A stretch of DNA of 64,000 nucleotides from contig NC_083339.1 of the NCBI RefSeq assembly GCF_019175385.1, positions 48,532,074-48,596,073 of the forward strand, written 5' to 3'. The notes beneath the pieces were generated by a model. The model saw only the letters and a program-made list of their open reading frames with translations. It did no database searches and was not told the origin of the DNA. The position numbers and the translations under genes were made by a program. Origin of the DNA: Lycium barbarum. Taxonomy: Eukaryota; Streptophyta; Magnoliopsida; Solanales; Solanaceae. Each line of letters begins with the position of its first letter. The stretch's first letter is position 1. Positions 20,369 through 32,905 of this stretch are shown one piece after another.

Positions 20369-21542
20369 ATGCCGCCAAAAGGAAAAGCTGCAGCCGCCCA
20401 GAAGGGCAAGATTGCGATGAAAAGGCGGGTAGAAAAGGAGCCGCCAATGAATGTAGAAGAGGGTGAATCACATAATGATGCGCCAAGAAAGGGCTTCAGC
20501 TCCAGCTTCTATGCCTCCAGTTCCTCCACCGGCTACTTCGAGTCAACAAGTGACCGAGGCTATTCATCTATTGACGCAGTTAGTTGCCGCCCAGGCACAG
20601 CGGCAGGGTTCAGGTTTAAGTGACAGGGCCGTTAGTACTAGAGCCCGTGATTTCATGAGTTTGAATCCTCCGGAGTTTTTCGGGTCAAAGCCGGATGAAG
20701 ACCCGCAAAGTTTTATTGATGAAATGTTGAGAACATTGAAGATTATTCATGCCTACGAAACTGAATCTGTGGATTTGGCATCTTATAGACTCCGAGATGT
20801 GGCAGTATTATGGTATAATAATTGGATATCATCAAGAAAAGAGAATTCACCTTCTCCAGTTTGGCAAGAATTTGTAGATGCCTTCATCCGCCACTATTTG
20901 TCACCCGAGGCCCGCCGAGCTAGAGCGGATAGGTTCTTAAATCTAAAACAAGGAAATATGAGTGCCCGGGAGTATAGCCTTCAGTTTAATTCATTGGCTA
21001 GATATGCCCCGACTATGGTGGCTGACATGGGGGATAGAGTGCCCAGATTCGTGAGTGAATTTAGGCCACATTTGTTTAAGGACTGCTTGACGGCTTCGTT
21101 GCAAGATGGGATGGATATTTCCCGCCTTCAGGCCCATGCCTAGAACTTAAAAGGGAAACAACATCCACAATGAGGTGAGCGTGATATTGACAGAGGGCAA
21201 AGCAAGAAGGCCAGATCTATGGGTTCAGGTAGCGATTTTAGAGGGGTATCGAGGCAGACATATCCTAGACACTCAGGCCATTTGGCGACTAGTGCACCTC
21301 CACGATTTGCAGGTAGGAGATTTGACCGCTCTATTCCTTCAGGACAGGGTCAGAGTTCGAGAGCTTCAGGTTCTCAGTTTGAGGGTGATTATAGTCAAAT
21401 GAGACCACCAGTACCGCGATGTAGTCTGTGTGGTAAGTTACATTCCGGACAGTGTCGCCGAGGTTCAGATGCTTGCTATGCCTGTGGCTAGGTTGGGCAC
21501 ATGATGCGAGATTTTCCGTCGATGAGTAGTAGAGTTGGGGTT
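20369..21542 (+). pseudogene. Family C gag, broken
   Basis: The ATG at 20369 starts MPPKGKAAAAQKGK and lies two bases after an acceptor-like TTTCAG, as in E2 and F. A frameshift near 20480-20510 moves the reading into the frame open at 20463-21143. That segment contains the retrotransposon Gag core (PPEFFGSKPDEDPQ, LRDVAVLWYNNW, REYSLQFNSLARYAP). An amber stop follows at 21141-21143 and an opal stop shortly after. The nucleic-acid-binding part continues with a CX2C...H...C knuckle (CSLCGKLHSGQC) and CYACG, then a TAG inside the second knuckle and Phe for its last Cys (MRDFP). It is not functional. Gag forms the virus-like particle and packages RNA. Confidence 0.85.
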
Positions 21543-24500
21543 CAGCCCACAGGATCAGCGACTGGTTCTTCTTCAGTGTGCCCGGCAGGGCAGACTCCCC
21601 ACATTCTAGCAGGCTGAGGTAGAGGCCGAGGGGGAGCATCTGCTTCAGGTGCCACTCAGCCCCGTATCTATGCTTTAGCCGAACGATAGGATCTTGAATC
21701 CTCCCCGGATGTGGTTACAGGTATATCATTCGTATTTTCTTATGATGTGTATTCATTGATAGATCTGGTTTCTACCTTATCTTATATTACTCCGTATGTT
21801 GCCGGTCGCATTGGGGTGAAACCCGAGCCAATTAAGCTTTTTGAGGTATCTACTCCGGTTGGTGATCCCGTGATAGCTCGAAGAGTGTACAAAAAGTGTG
21901 TAATTATGATATGTGACCGCCGGACTAAAGTTGATTTAGTTTAGCTGGAAATGCTAGATTTCGATGTAATTATGGGCATGGATTGGTTGGCCTCATGTTA
22001 TGCTAATGTTGATTGTCGCATGAAAATGGTTCGATTCCAATTTTTGGGAGAGCCTATGCTTGAATGGAAGGGTAATACAGCATCTCCAAGAGGTAGGTTT
22101 ATTTCCTACCTTTAGGCAAGAAAGAAGATAGCTAAGGGCTATATTTATCTATTAGTCCGAGTTCATGATACTGAAGCAAAGTCGCCAACTTTCCAATCCA
22201 TTCCGGTAGTGAATGAATTTCCTGATGTATTTCCAAATGAACTTTCAGGCCTTCCTCTGGAAAGAGAGATTGACTTCGCTATTGATGTGTTGCCGGATAC
22301 CAAGCCTATTTCTATTCCTCCTTACCGAATGGCTCTGGCAGAATTGAAAGAGCTAAAGGCACAATTGAAGGATTTGTTTGAGAAGGGGTTTATTAGACCC
22401 AGTTCATCACCATGGGGAGAACCAGTCCTATTTGTGAGGAAGAAAGATGATTCCTTGCGGATGTGTATCGATTATAGGCAGTTAAATAAGGTGATGATAA
22501 AGAACAAATATCCTCTTCCGAGAATTGATCATTTATTTGATTAACTACAGGGTGCCAAGTGGTTTTTCAAAATAGACTTGAGGTCAGGTTATCATCAAGT
22601 GAGAGTTAAAGAAGAAGATATTCCCAAAACAGCTTTCAGAACGAGATATGGCCATTATGAATTCCAAGTGATGTCATTCAGGCTAACTAATGCCCCGACA
22701 GTGTTCATGAATTTGATGAATAACGTATTCAGGCCTCTTTAAATCTGTTCGTGATTGTATTCATTGATGATATTCTTGTATATTCTCGAACAGAATCAGA
22801 ACATGCAGACCATTTACATATTGTTCTTGGAATTCTTCGAACTCGAGAATTGTATGCCAAATTTTCAAAGTGCGAGTTTTGGTTGAATTCTGTAACGTTT
22901 TTGGGTCATGTTATTTCAGATGATGGCATTCGAGTTCATACTTAGAAAATCGAGGCTGTGAAGACTTGGCCAAGGCCTACAACGCCCACTGAAGTCCATA
23001 GTTTTCTGGGATTGGCAGGTTATTATACAAGGTTCGTAGAAGGAGTTTCCTCTATTTCAGCCCCATTTACGAAGCTAACCCAAAAGTCATCTATATTTCA
23101 GTAGAATGATACTTATGAACGCTACTTCCAAGAGTTGAAGGATAGATTAACCTCAGCCCCAGTCTTGACACTTCCAGAAGGGCCAGATGGTTATGTTGTA
23201 TATTGTGATGCTTCCGGTGTTGGGTTAGGATGTGTGTTAATGCAGCACGATAGAGTCATCGCTTATGCTTTGGGACAGCTGCGGAAACTTGAAAAGAACT
23301 ACCCAACTCATAATCTCGAATTAGCTGCAGTTATTCATGCATTAAAGATGTGGAGACACTACTTGTATGGTGTACATGTCGATATTTATACAGATCACCA
23401 GAGTCTTCAATAAATTTTCAAACAGAAGGAGTTGAATCTGCGGCAGAGGCGGTAGTTAGAATTACTGAAAGATTATGATGTGAGTATTTTATACCACCCC
23501 TGGAAGGCAAATGTAGTAGCTGATGCGCTTAGCCGCCGATCGATGGGCAGCCTATGTGAAGTTTCTCCGGTAAAGAAAGAATTAATTCATGTTCTCCACC
23601 AACTAGCTAATCTTGGAGTACGTCTAATTGATTCAGGTAGTGCAGGAATTGGTATTAATAATCCCACAGTTTCGTCCTTGAATATGGAAGTGAAAGAGCG
23701 TCAATATGAAGATCCTCAGTTGAGCCATTATAGAGACACATTTCGTGAAAGAGAGAAATCCCCGTTTGAAACTTCTATGGATGGAATTCTTAGATACCGA
23801 GGCAGGCTATGTGTTCCGGATGTTGCAGAATTACGTCGTCGAATTCTAGAAGAAGTTCACTATTCTCGGTATTCTATTCATCCAGGAGCGACAAAGATGT
23901 ACCATGATCTCAAGTTAATTTATTGGTGGGATGGAATGAAGAAAGACATAGCAAAATTTGTAGCCCAATGTCCAAATTTCCAGCAAGTGAAAATTGAACA
24001 TCAAAAGGCAGGAGGATTATTGCAAGCAATGGAAATCCCCACTTGGAAATGGAAAGTGATGAATATGGATTTTATTGTGGGATTACCTCATTCCCAAGGC
24101 AAGTATGATTCCATATGGGTGATCGTGGACAGACTCACGAAAGCAGCTCATTTTCTTTCTGTCAGAACCACATACTCAGCAGAAGATTATGCAAGGTTGT
24201 ATCTTAAGGAGATTGTGTGACTCCATGGTATCCCGATGTCTATTATCACAGATATAGGGGCACAATTTATAGCTAAGTTCTGGAAATCTTTCAAAGAAGG
24301 TTTGGGTACTCAAGTAAAACTCAGCACGTCATTTAATCCGCAAACTGATGGGCAAGCCGAACGTACTATTCAGACCTTGGAGGATATGCTAAGAGCATGT
24401 GTTCTTGATTTTGGTGATAGTTGGGATGAACACTTACCTCTAATCGAGTTTGCATACAATAATAGCTACCCATTCCAGTATCCAAATGGCTGCGTATGAA

Positions 24501-25141
24501 GCTCTATATGGAAGGAAGTGCAGATCCCCAATTGGATGGTTTAAAGTAGGAGAAGTATAGCTAATAGTCCCTGAGTTGATTCACCAAGCAGTAGAAAAAT
24601 TCAAGGTGATTCGAGATCGATTGTTGACAGCCCAAAGTCGCCAAAAATCTTTCGCGGACAACCGCCGGCGAGACTTAGAATTTCAAGTTGATGATTGGGT
24701 AGTTTTGAAAGTGTCACCAATGAAAGTGTGCTGAGATTCGGCAAGAAAGGGAAATTGAGTCCTCGATACATTGGACTATATAAGATTATCCGAAAGGTGG
24801 GTCAAGTAGCTTATGAATTGGACTTGCCTCCAGAACTTGAATCAGTTCATCTAGTTTTCCATGTCTCAATGCTCCGCAAGTGTGTTGGAGATCCTACGAG
24901 GATTATTCCGATAGATGATGTTCAAGTGACAGAAAGGCTGACTTATGAAGAAGTACCCATTTCCATATTGGATAGGCAAATGCGGAGGCTCAGAAATAAA
25001 GAAATGGCTTCAGTCAAAGTCTTATGGAGAAATAATAACTGAGAAGAAATGACTTGAGAAGCGGAATAGAATATGAAATATAAGTACCCGCACCTATTTC
25101 AACCCCCAGAAGAGATCCACGGTGAAGCATCGAGATTATGA
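21543..25141 (+). pseudogene. Family C pol, broken: PR, RT, RNase H, integrase, chromodomain
   Basis: Order on the plus strand: protease near 21750 (SLIDLVSTLSYI, with the active-site Gly replaced by Val); RT open at 22209-22544, with FIDDILVYS near 22763; RNase H at 23135-23413 (YCDASG); integrase zinc finger, core and DGQAERT at 23480-24499; C-terminal domain and chromodomain at 24695-25141. At least a dozen stops and frameshifts interrupt it, for example at 21942, 22115, 22543, about 22740, 22945, 23103, 23411, 23454, 24218 and 25040. The second zinc-finger Cys of integrase is Phe (CPNF). This is the oldest-looking coding copy in the window. Confidence 0.85.
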
Positions 25142-25307
25142 GGTATGTATGTTTTCTTTTATGCATATGGGTCGTGTGTGGCCAACTGATATTCCTATTG
25201 TGTTGTGGCCCTATGAGGTGATGTTAGTATGGGCTGTTGTGACAGGATGGTAGTGCCATATTATAGGGGAAACTCTGGCAAAATATTCGTAGAATTCCCG
25301 AGTGCTT

Positions 25308-25344
25308 AACATTCGAGGACGAATGTTCCAAAAGGGGGGAAGAA
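25308..25344 (+). promoter_or_regulatory. Hairpin and polypurine tract before the C 3' LTR
   Basis: AACATTCG-AGGA-CGAATGTT (25308-25327) then AAAAGGGGGGAAGAA (25330-25344), which abuts the LTR TG at 25345. Confidence 0.88.
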
Positions 25345-25713
25345 TGTTACAACTCAAAAATTTCCCGTTAACATACAGTGAATAGACTAACAAAGGGCAT
25401 GAAGTATAGGATGTCTTGGTAAGTAAGAAATAGTATTTGATGATCCTAATCGAGATTTCAAAGACATTTGAGGTGAGGGAAGAAAGTTGTCAAGGAAAAC
25501 AAGGTATATGTTGTGTGTCGGGTAGGATTTACGAGTACCGAATTAATGATGTTCTGGAGAAGAGCTATAACATCCCTTGGATTGGTAATGAGGAGTTGAA
25601 TAAGTGTCAAGAAGGTTCCTTAAGGATTGGAGGTCAAACGAGTCGACGAGAACAAACTTCGGAAAGCTGGGCATTATACGGCCCAACATACTAGCCGTAT
25701 GTTAGGCTGTATG
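25345..25713 (+). mobile_element. Family C 3' LTR, first 369 bases
   Basis: Starts TGTTACAACTC after the polypurine tract. It stops at 25713 where the terminal TG of D begins, so D inserted into this LTR. The bases GTATG (25709-25713) would be the left target duplication, but the right partner is lost because the far end of D is deleted. Nothing else is recognisable in this piece. Confidence 0.75.
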
Positions 25714-28700
25714 TGTTATACCCTATTTTAACCGGGATCAAAATAGTTTACAACATCCCGATAAATCCGGGGTTAATTAAAGTTAAGGGAGTCACCACCT
25801 AATTATTTATGGTGAATTAGGGCACCTAAGGTTAATTAGAGTAATTATCTAAAGTTAATTTTAGTTTAAAGTCTACGAAACCAAAAGATCTGAGTAAGGG
25901 TTCAACTAATCTAGAGGGAAGGTATTAGGCATCCTCTAAGATCCATTAACAATGGTTAACCGACCAGACTTATGTTAATTAATTAAGGCTAAAATGGGGA
26001 TGCAACTCTGTATCACAATCCTACAAGCTCAACTCTTTCTTATAGCATGTTCTTTATAGCGCCAACAAGAACTTAAAATTCTTAAAATCTCCAACATAAG
26101 TCTTTCTATTTGTGTTAACTGAATTGCAGAAAATCTATGGTCAAAATGACAATTAACTCACCCCAATAAACAGCATTGTTGTGTGTATTCCTCTTTATGG
26201 ACTCTTGATTATTACTACTTGTCAATATTTTATTGGATACTTTATTCATCCGATAGTTAATTTCTTTCACTCAAGTAGTCGGGTTGTTGATTTTAATCTC
26301 TAAACTTAAATCACATTCTATATGATAACAAAAATATCCTAGCTACTGCCCTTGAGGAAGCATACTACCGCCCGTGATAAAAAATAGTCCCTTAATTACT
26401 AGATGTAGATAAAATTTAGCATGACTAAATAAAATCGGTTATTGGTCTTATTGTTCACCAAATATCACACAAGAAAATAGAGCAAACAAATAAGCAAAAC
26501 GGAACAAATTATTGGGACATTCTGCCGAGCTTTAATGTTTCCTTTGCAGCTCGAACATGAAAAAAAAAACAGAGGCGTAACAGCAGCTTATGGCAAGCAG
26601 CAAGCTTAGGCCTTAAAATTTCGACTGTTTGCCCTAGAGTCACGGCAATTTGTCACAAAGAAACAACAGCGATAAGCAACATGGTCTCATGAATGTGGCA
26701 GGAAGGTTGTCGAAGCAACTCGAGGATGTTTGGGATTCGACATTTCCAGTTCATGCAAAGAAAGAGGATGAAAAGGATGAGTTGATATCAAGAATTGCAC
26801 ATTTCAAACGAAACTAAACAATAAGTGAAAAATAAATAGTTGAACTGTTCATACATATTAAATCATCCCAATATATACTAAGTATCGCTTGATATACAGA
26901 AGATATTCCCCCATATACTCATACAAAGTATGTATATACTTTTGCTTCCACAACATATACCTAATATATAATTCTCATTCAACCATTTATTAAAGCATTG
27001 ACAAAGAAGAACATGCAATGAAAAACACTTCATTTCTATACGTACAGATAACTCAAACACTTTAAAAGGAAAGGGAACAAGGAAGACCGTGGTGCAAACA
27101 GCCATTTCTCATCTACACTTAAGCTGTGTTGACACTTTTAACATCCGAACTTATAATCCACACAGAGAGGAAGTGTATTTAGAGGCATTTTGGAACTGTA
27201 TGCTTAATGTATAATGCAGTAAAAGAAACTTAACCGACATTCTTTACACAAGTAAATTGCATAAAATATACTTGTCATTTTTAATCCTTTTAAAACATAG
27301 TTGCTTTGTAATGATTTCAATCCATACGGAAAGCAGACTGGACCAGTTAACTCGACACCAATCCACACAAAACAGCAGCATTCAACAAGGATATTCATAT
27401 TTGTAAATCGACATATTTAAAAAACGTAGAGATGGGATACCAGATTCAAACACAGGGACTAGTTCGTTACATCATATTTCATAGTTCATACACATGCTCC
27501 AAATTTTCAAACATTCACAATGCACTGATGATTTGATCGAAATGGAAAAGACCACTAGGTAGAATTTGGAGAAATGAGTAATTGCACAAAGCTGATGTTT
27601 AACGAAACAAGGAAGTTCTACCATGTCGTAACACATTTAGGGAGTTCATAGAAGCAATTTAAGAGACAGAACACGAATGATATACATGATATTCAGAACC
27701 TAAAATCCAGTAAAAATAGTTATATGTGTAAGATTTCTTCGACAAGCTTAACAGACACAGAAGAGGACTATCATAATCGAATTTTAAAAAAAATGTGCTA
27801 TGCAATGAAGAATAAGAAGCTAACAATCTATACTAACATAGATCCAATGTGTTACTTGGCAGACCAAATCAAGCTATAAACTGATACCTTAACCTCATGC
27901 TCAAATCACGATGTCAAACTAATACTTCAATGGACACTTAAACGCAAACAGACAGGACTGAATTAAACTTTCAGTTATTTAATGCAACTTCAGAACTCGA
28001 GTGATGCATACTAGTTCAAGAAATAAACAACTACCATGATTGAGAGGAAATCATATTATGGCATGTATCAATTCAATCTATAAAGAGTCATTAACATAAA
28101 CATTCTGTTTCAGTTAACGGAGATTCTAATCTTTCAAATAGACCTAGAGACTGATTTTCAGTTACATGAAGACATGACTTCTAGTACGGCATTGATATTT
28201 AAATTTCGGTGGGAATACACTTGCTATTCCATTAAAAAAACACTATCAAACTACAGGAATTCAAAACAATATCCAATCATCTTATTTGGTCACAAAAACA
28301 GAATCGAACATAACAGAACCTCAAGAGATGATTTTTTCCAAGATGGATGCAGAATTTTAAACTAAAGAAAAATAAGAGTAAGGTTAGATTTTACCTCTTG
28401 TTGGTGCAGTGAATAGGGTTTTTCAAGCCTCCAATCTACCCTCGATCTCAAAGTAACATCAGAATTGAAAGAGTAAAACTGCTTAATATTTCAAATGGGT
28501 ATATCCAGATATAGGGATTGAAAATATAGGTATTTCATGTGGAGTTTGAGGCAGCTGACCGAACTCCCTTTGAAGGTCAAGAAAGTGAGTATTTATAGTA
28601 GAATCCCTAGGGTTTGCTATGGTTTGAATTTGGCGGGATTCGAATTTTGGGTTTTGAAAACAAATCCAAAAGTGAATCGTTGAAATATGAGCAATGTTCA

Positions 28701-29474
28701 CGTGATTTGATTCAGTGTTACCGAATATGGTTCTACCATTTATGGTCTGTAAGGATTTGTTGTGTTTTGAAACGAAAAATGGAATCCTCTGCCATTTCAA
28801 CGACAAAACAAAGACGGGTGAGCAGACGTGAGGAAAATTTTTGCATAGAAATGGAAAGAAAAGGTTGTGTAAGGTTAAAGGAAGCTGAGGTTTTGCTAAA
28901 ATGGAGGACGAAGAGGGAGAGAAGAGAGGGAGATGTGAACGATGTGCGGCATGAAGAGGAAAGAATGAAACCCTACTGGTTTCATCTTTTGTGTGGAATG
29001 GATCGGGTCGCACGTGAGTAGTGGGCCGGGTACTGGGTTTAAACAAGTGGGCTGGTCGGGTGAACTTTTTAAAATACATGGGCTGCTCCGCTTGGGCTAT
29101 TTATTTGGCTGGTCTAAAAGACTTTTGTGGGCTGGTCATTATCCGAATTTTAGTCCTTTCTTCTAATTAATTAACTCCTAAGTGATATAACTTGTATAAT
29201 ATGTGTCATGTGATTAGTGATTAATATGTAAAAAAAGTAAAGAATTAATTTAAACGAGTCAAAATCCGAAACTAAAATGATGACGAACCATTTTGAAATT
29301 TGTGATAAAGTAATGCTAGTAATGTTGATAGTAAAGTAGTGAAAATGAAAGTAACGATATTAATAGTAGTAGCAATAAAAATAATAGTGAAAATAAAGCG
29401 TTTCGCTCGTCAATAAATTTAGAAGCCCAAAGAAATAAATAGGAATAAATGAGGGAAAAAATTGGGTGTCAACA
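25714..29474 (-). mobile_element. Family D 3' LTR (complete)
   Basis: 3,761 bp, from TGTTGACACCC (minus strand, at 29474) to ...GGGTATAACA (at 25714). It matches 36379-39788 over the shared part, with scattered substitutions and short indels by eye. It contains a trinucleotide-rich AT stretch near 29320-29400. Open frames inside are not conserved in length between the two LTRs (198 residues at 28483-29079, only 72 at 39136-39354), so I do not call a gene. Confidence 0.88.
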
Positions 29475-29490
29475 GATGCCCCTCTTCAAC
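29475..29490 (-). promoter_or_regulatory. Polypurine tract of D
   Basis: On the minus strand GTTGAAGAGGGGCATC abuts the LTR TG at 29474. An AGAGGGGCAT-type tract before TGTTGACACCC is usual for Ogre/Tat elements. Confidence 0.8.
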
Positions 29491-30179
29491 CGGAGGCGAT
29501 GTAAGAGTTTCGGGCGAAGAAGTTGACATAGTAGCCAATTTTGTTCCGACCAACAAATACGAACTTGGAAGAACTTGATAAAATAGGGGTTAGGAGAATT
29601 GGTGGAAAATATCATAGGGGCAGAAAGGATGGTTGGAAAACATTGTGGGATGGAAGGAGTTATGGCCGAACCCGTATCGAATTGCCTACATATCTCTGGT
29701 TTTGTGAGAATCAAACTGTATGTAGTTTGAAAGAAGCGAGTCGATACTGACACTATGCTTTTTGCCCCAGTGTTGAATTATGGTGAGACCGGATATAGAA
29801 AGGGATACAAGATCGTGAAAAGAGCTGATTGAGTAGAGCTTTAGTGGTGGATATGAAAGAAAAACTTGGATAACCTACATATCACATGTTTGTGGATGTA
29901 GGCGAAGTTGAGTTTGAGAGTAGATCCGTTACCTTTGCTTGTGAGTTTGATATTCCTCTTCAGCATATTTTCCCCAGTTCACTGCATAAGATAAAGTTCC
30001 ACGTTATGCTGTGTTTCTGTGTGTAGATTGTACTTTTCTGTCAAAACTGAAATTCATGTCAAAATTATTAATAAAGTCTGGGGTAAAGTTGAAATTGTAA
30101 AACTTATAAAGAATGTAAAAATGATATAAGTGTGAAAATGAGGGTGAATCCGTGTGGCTTATAATGAGGCCGTATGGCC

Positions 30180-31330
30180 AAATGTTGTCTCTGGTTGTCT
30201 TCAGGGACTTGAATAAATGAGTGACGCTTGTGCAGGTGAGGCTGTATGGCAAAATAATGTCTTCGGTTGTTTTCGGGGACTTGATGGTAAATGATATGCT
30301 GATGAGGCCGTATAGCCAAACGATGTCTCCGGTTGTTTCGGGGACTCGATGATATCTGTGAAATTAAGGTAAAGTTATTAAAGTGAATGATAAGATAATT
30401 GATGAAGTAGAAAGTGAAGTAAGAGTGCAGCCGTCTGGCTTATGAAAATGAGGCTGTATAGCTATATGATATCTGCGGTTGTCTTCGGAGACTTAATTAA
30501 GATTCCCGTAAAGTCCGGGGTAAAGTCGTTAAAGCAGGTAAAGTGAATAATGTCTCCGGTTGTCTTCGAAGACTTGATGAAAATTCCCGTAAAGTCCGGG
30601 GTAAAGTCGTTAAAGTAGGTAAAGTAAATGATGTCTCCAATTGTCTTCGGAGACTTGATGAAAATTCCCGTAAAGTCCGGGGTAAAGTCGTTAAAGTAGG
30701 TAAAGTTAATGATGTCTCCGGTTGTCTTCGGAGACTAGATGAAAATTCCCGTAAAGTCCGGGGTAAAGTCGTTAAAGTAGGTAAAGTGAATGATGTCTCC
30801 GGTTGTCTTCGGAGACTAGATGAAAATTCCCGTAAAGTCCGGGGTAAAGCCGTTAAAGTAAAGTGAATGATGTCTCCGGTTGTCTTCGGAGATTTGATGA
30901 AAATTCCTGTAAAGTCCGGGGTAAAGTTGTTAAAGTAGGTAAAGTGAATGATTTCTCCGATTATCTTCGGAGACTTGATGAAAATTCCCGTAAAGTCCGG
31001 GGTAAAGTCGTTAAAGTAAAGTGAATGATGTCTCCGGTTGTCTTCAGAGACTTGATGAAAATTCCCGTAAAGTCCGGGGTAAAGTCGTTAAAGTAGGTAA
31101 AGTAAATGATAAGAATGTAGCCATTTAGCTGGTGCATATGAGGCTGTATAGCCAAATGATGCCCCGGTTGTTTTCGGAGACTTTATGACAATTCCTGTCA
31201 AGTTCAGGATAAAGTCGTTAAAGTTGGTAAAGTAAAGTGATAGTATAGCCGTTCGGCTAATACAGAAGAGGCTGAATAGCCGAATGATGCCTCCGGTTGT
31301 CTTCGGAGACTTACTGTTGATTCCTGTAAA
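30180..31330 (-). repeat. Tandem repeat array of 77-81 bp with a hairpin core
   Basis: The regular core (about 30552-31110) has seven units. They start at about 30552, 30633, 30714, 30795, 30872, 30953 and 31030, so the steps are 81, 81, 81, 77, 81 and 77; the 77-bp units lack GGTA. Each unit contains GTCTCCG...CGGAGAC, a 7-bp inverted repeat around an 8-base loop, then AAATTCCCGTAAAGTCCGGGG. Older, longer units with an extra GAGGCTGTATAGCC segment flank the core on both sides. The plus-strand open frame through the array exists only because 81 is a multiple of three. Confidence 0.9.
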
Positions 31331-31844
31331 GTTCAGGATAAAGTGGTTAAAGTAGGTAAAGTGGATGATCAAATAAGTGATAAAGTATAGAGTAAAGTAA
31401 GCGTAGCCAATTAGCTAATGATGTTGATGAGATTGTGACAAGCCAAATTTATGACGTCTTCGGTGTAATCCTGATTTAATTCGCTTCAATCTCGACAACC
31501 TACAAAACAAGTGTATTTGTTAATAAAGTCATAAAGTTATTGTGATAAAATAAAATTAAAGATAAAGTTACAAATAAAGCCGTTTGGATTTTAAGGCGAG
31601 GCCATAATGGGCCAAATGATGCTTTTCGACCATGATTGATAGACTTGACTGTTGGTCTCGCGGCCTTTTAATTCCTGCACTCAAAGAAAAATTCTTAGTT
31701 TGGGAGGGGGAATTTGATTCGTGTTGACTCGAAGCTTGATGTTGTTGGCCCTCCATTTGTCTTGTTTGTTTGGATCTTGTGATCTCCGTTCAAGGCTCGG
31801 TAGATGAATAGCAGTGAAACAATTGAAAAAAAGTGTTTCATTTG

Positions 31845-31935
31845 AAAGGTATATATGTAAGTATATGTATAAGGAAAGATATATACGTAAGTATATGTAT
31901 ACAAGGAAAGATATATATGTAAATATATGTAGGTA
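31845..31935. repeat. AT-rich short tandem repeat
   Basis: About three units of roughly 30 bases with GGAAAGATATATAYGTAAGTA, interspersed with GTATATGTATA. Confidence 0.7.
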
Positions 31936-32120
31936 AGTTGTAAAATATTTCTGCCAACTTCAGATTGTGACGCTTCCTAAACAATTGAAAGGTCATTTGT
32001 CTATAATACTTCCTGTCTGGTAACCTTAATCTTATCGATGTCCAATCGTTCTCTTGTCTATATCTTTCGAAATATGCCCCAGTTTTGACACAGAAGGGTG
32101 TACTAAACTTATGTTGTGGT

Positions 32121-32480
32121 GTGACCGAACCATATATAGGTTGCCTACGTATCCCGACTGAGGAATCAGGTCAGAACGTAGTTCGTAAGACACATAGAAA
32201 TGGTTTGAAATTTTCTAATAAAGGGACCGAACCTGATGTGGATTGCCTACGTATCCCGCCGAGGGAATCAGGTCAGCGTAGTTCTGTTATGTAAATGGTA
32301 CAGGTTTGTTGGATTTCTACCTAAATGTGACTGAGCCGTATGTCGATAGTCTACGAATCCCACCGAGGCCATGTGTAGTTTTCCTTGCATAAGGATTTTT
32401 GGATTTTCTGTTATAATGAAACCGAACCTTATGTGGGCTGCCTACGTATCCCGCCGAGGGAATCAGGTCAGCGTAGTTCA
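32121..32480 (-). repeat. Four imperfect copies of a roughly 100-bp repeat (TACGTATCCC type)
   Basis: ACCGAAC...TGCCTACGTATCCC...GAATCAGGTCAG is found near 32123, 32223, 32327 (diverged) and 32418. A fifth, diverged copy is near 29663. Copies two and four are closest to each other. The block lies next to the end of gag. Confidence 0.8.
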
Positions 32481-32905
32481 TACGTGTATTAAAGGAAAGG
32501 TTGCAAATTAGGCTGTCTACCCTAATGTTGTCCTTTGATTTCTTCTTGACTGATAGCTTTCATGCTTGTTTAATTATCTATCGGCTATTTCATTTTCTTC
32601 CAAGTGGAATCTTGTTTTGTCCTCTAATTTCTTTGTTATTCACTCGAGATGTATGTTGTCTTCCCATCGTGTTCGGGACATAAACTTTATTCGTTCGTGT
32701 CACAATCATAAAATTGGCAGATTTGATAATTTATATGTTAAATAGAAAATAACAAATAATAGATAGTTAAGGAAAATCATAAATGCATTCATAGATTTTG
32801 CAATTTAAGCTTCCAAACGATGAGGCAAAGCAAACAAAGTTTGGGGCACGATTTAAGCCTTAATTTTAATATTGTGCTATCTCAAAAGTTCAGTACATGT
32901 TCGAT

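Larger units (their letters stand above)
29491..32905 (-). mobile_element. Family D 3' non-coding region, rich in tandem repeats
   Basis: Between the end of gag and the polypurine tract there is no recognisable coding sequence. It contains the 77-81-bp hairpin array (30180-31330), an AT-rich short tandem repeat (about 31845-31935) and a roughly 100-bp repeat (32121-32480), with one more diverged copy near 29663. Variable tandem repeats upstream of the 3' LTR are known for Ogre/Tat elements and can seed satellites. Confidence 0.75.

Noticed and set aside
28483..29079. 198-residue minus-strand frame in the D 3' LTR and the overlapping 135-residue plus-strand frame
   Set aside because: The equivalent region of the D 5' LTR has only short frames (72 residues at 39136-39354), so the frame is not conserved. 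Composition is low in structure and no family is recognised.
30543..30866. Repetitive 107-residue plus-strand frame (LRRLDENSRKVRGK repeats)
   Set aside because: A by-product of the 81-bp tandem repeat, whose length is a multiple of three. D is on the minus strand and the frame stops where 77-bp units begin.
30552..31110. Regularly spaced repeats resembling a CRISPR array
   Set aside because: The whole 81-bp unit is repeated, with no unique spacers, and the setting is a plant retrotransposon.
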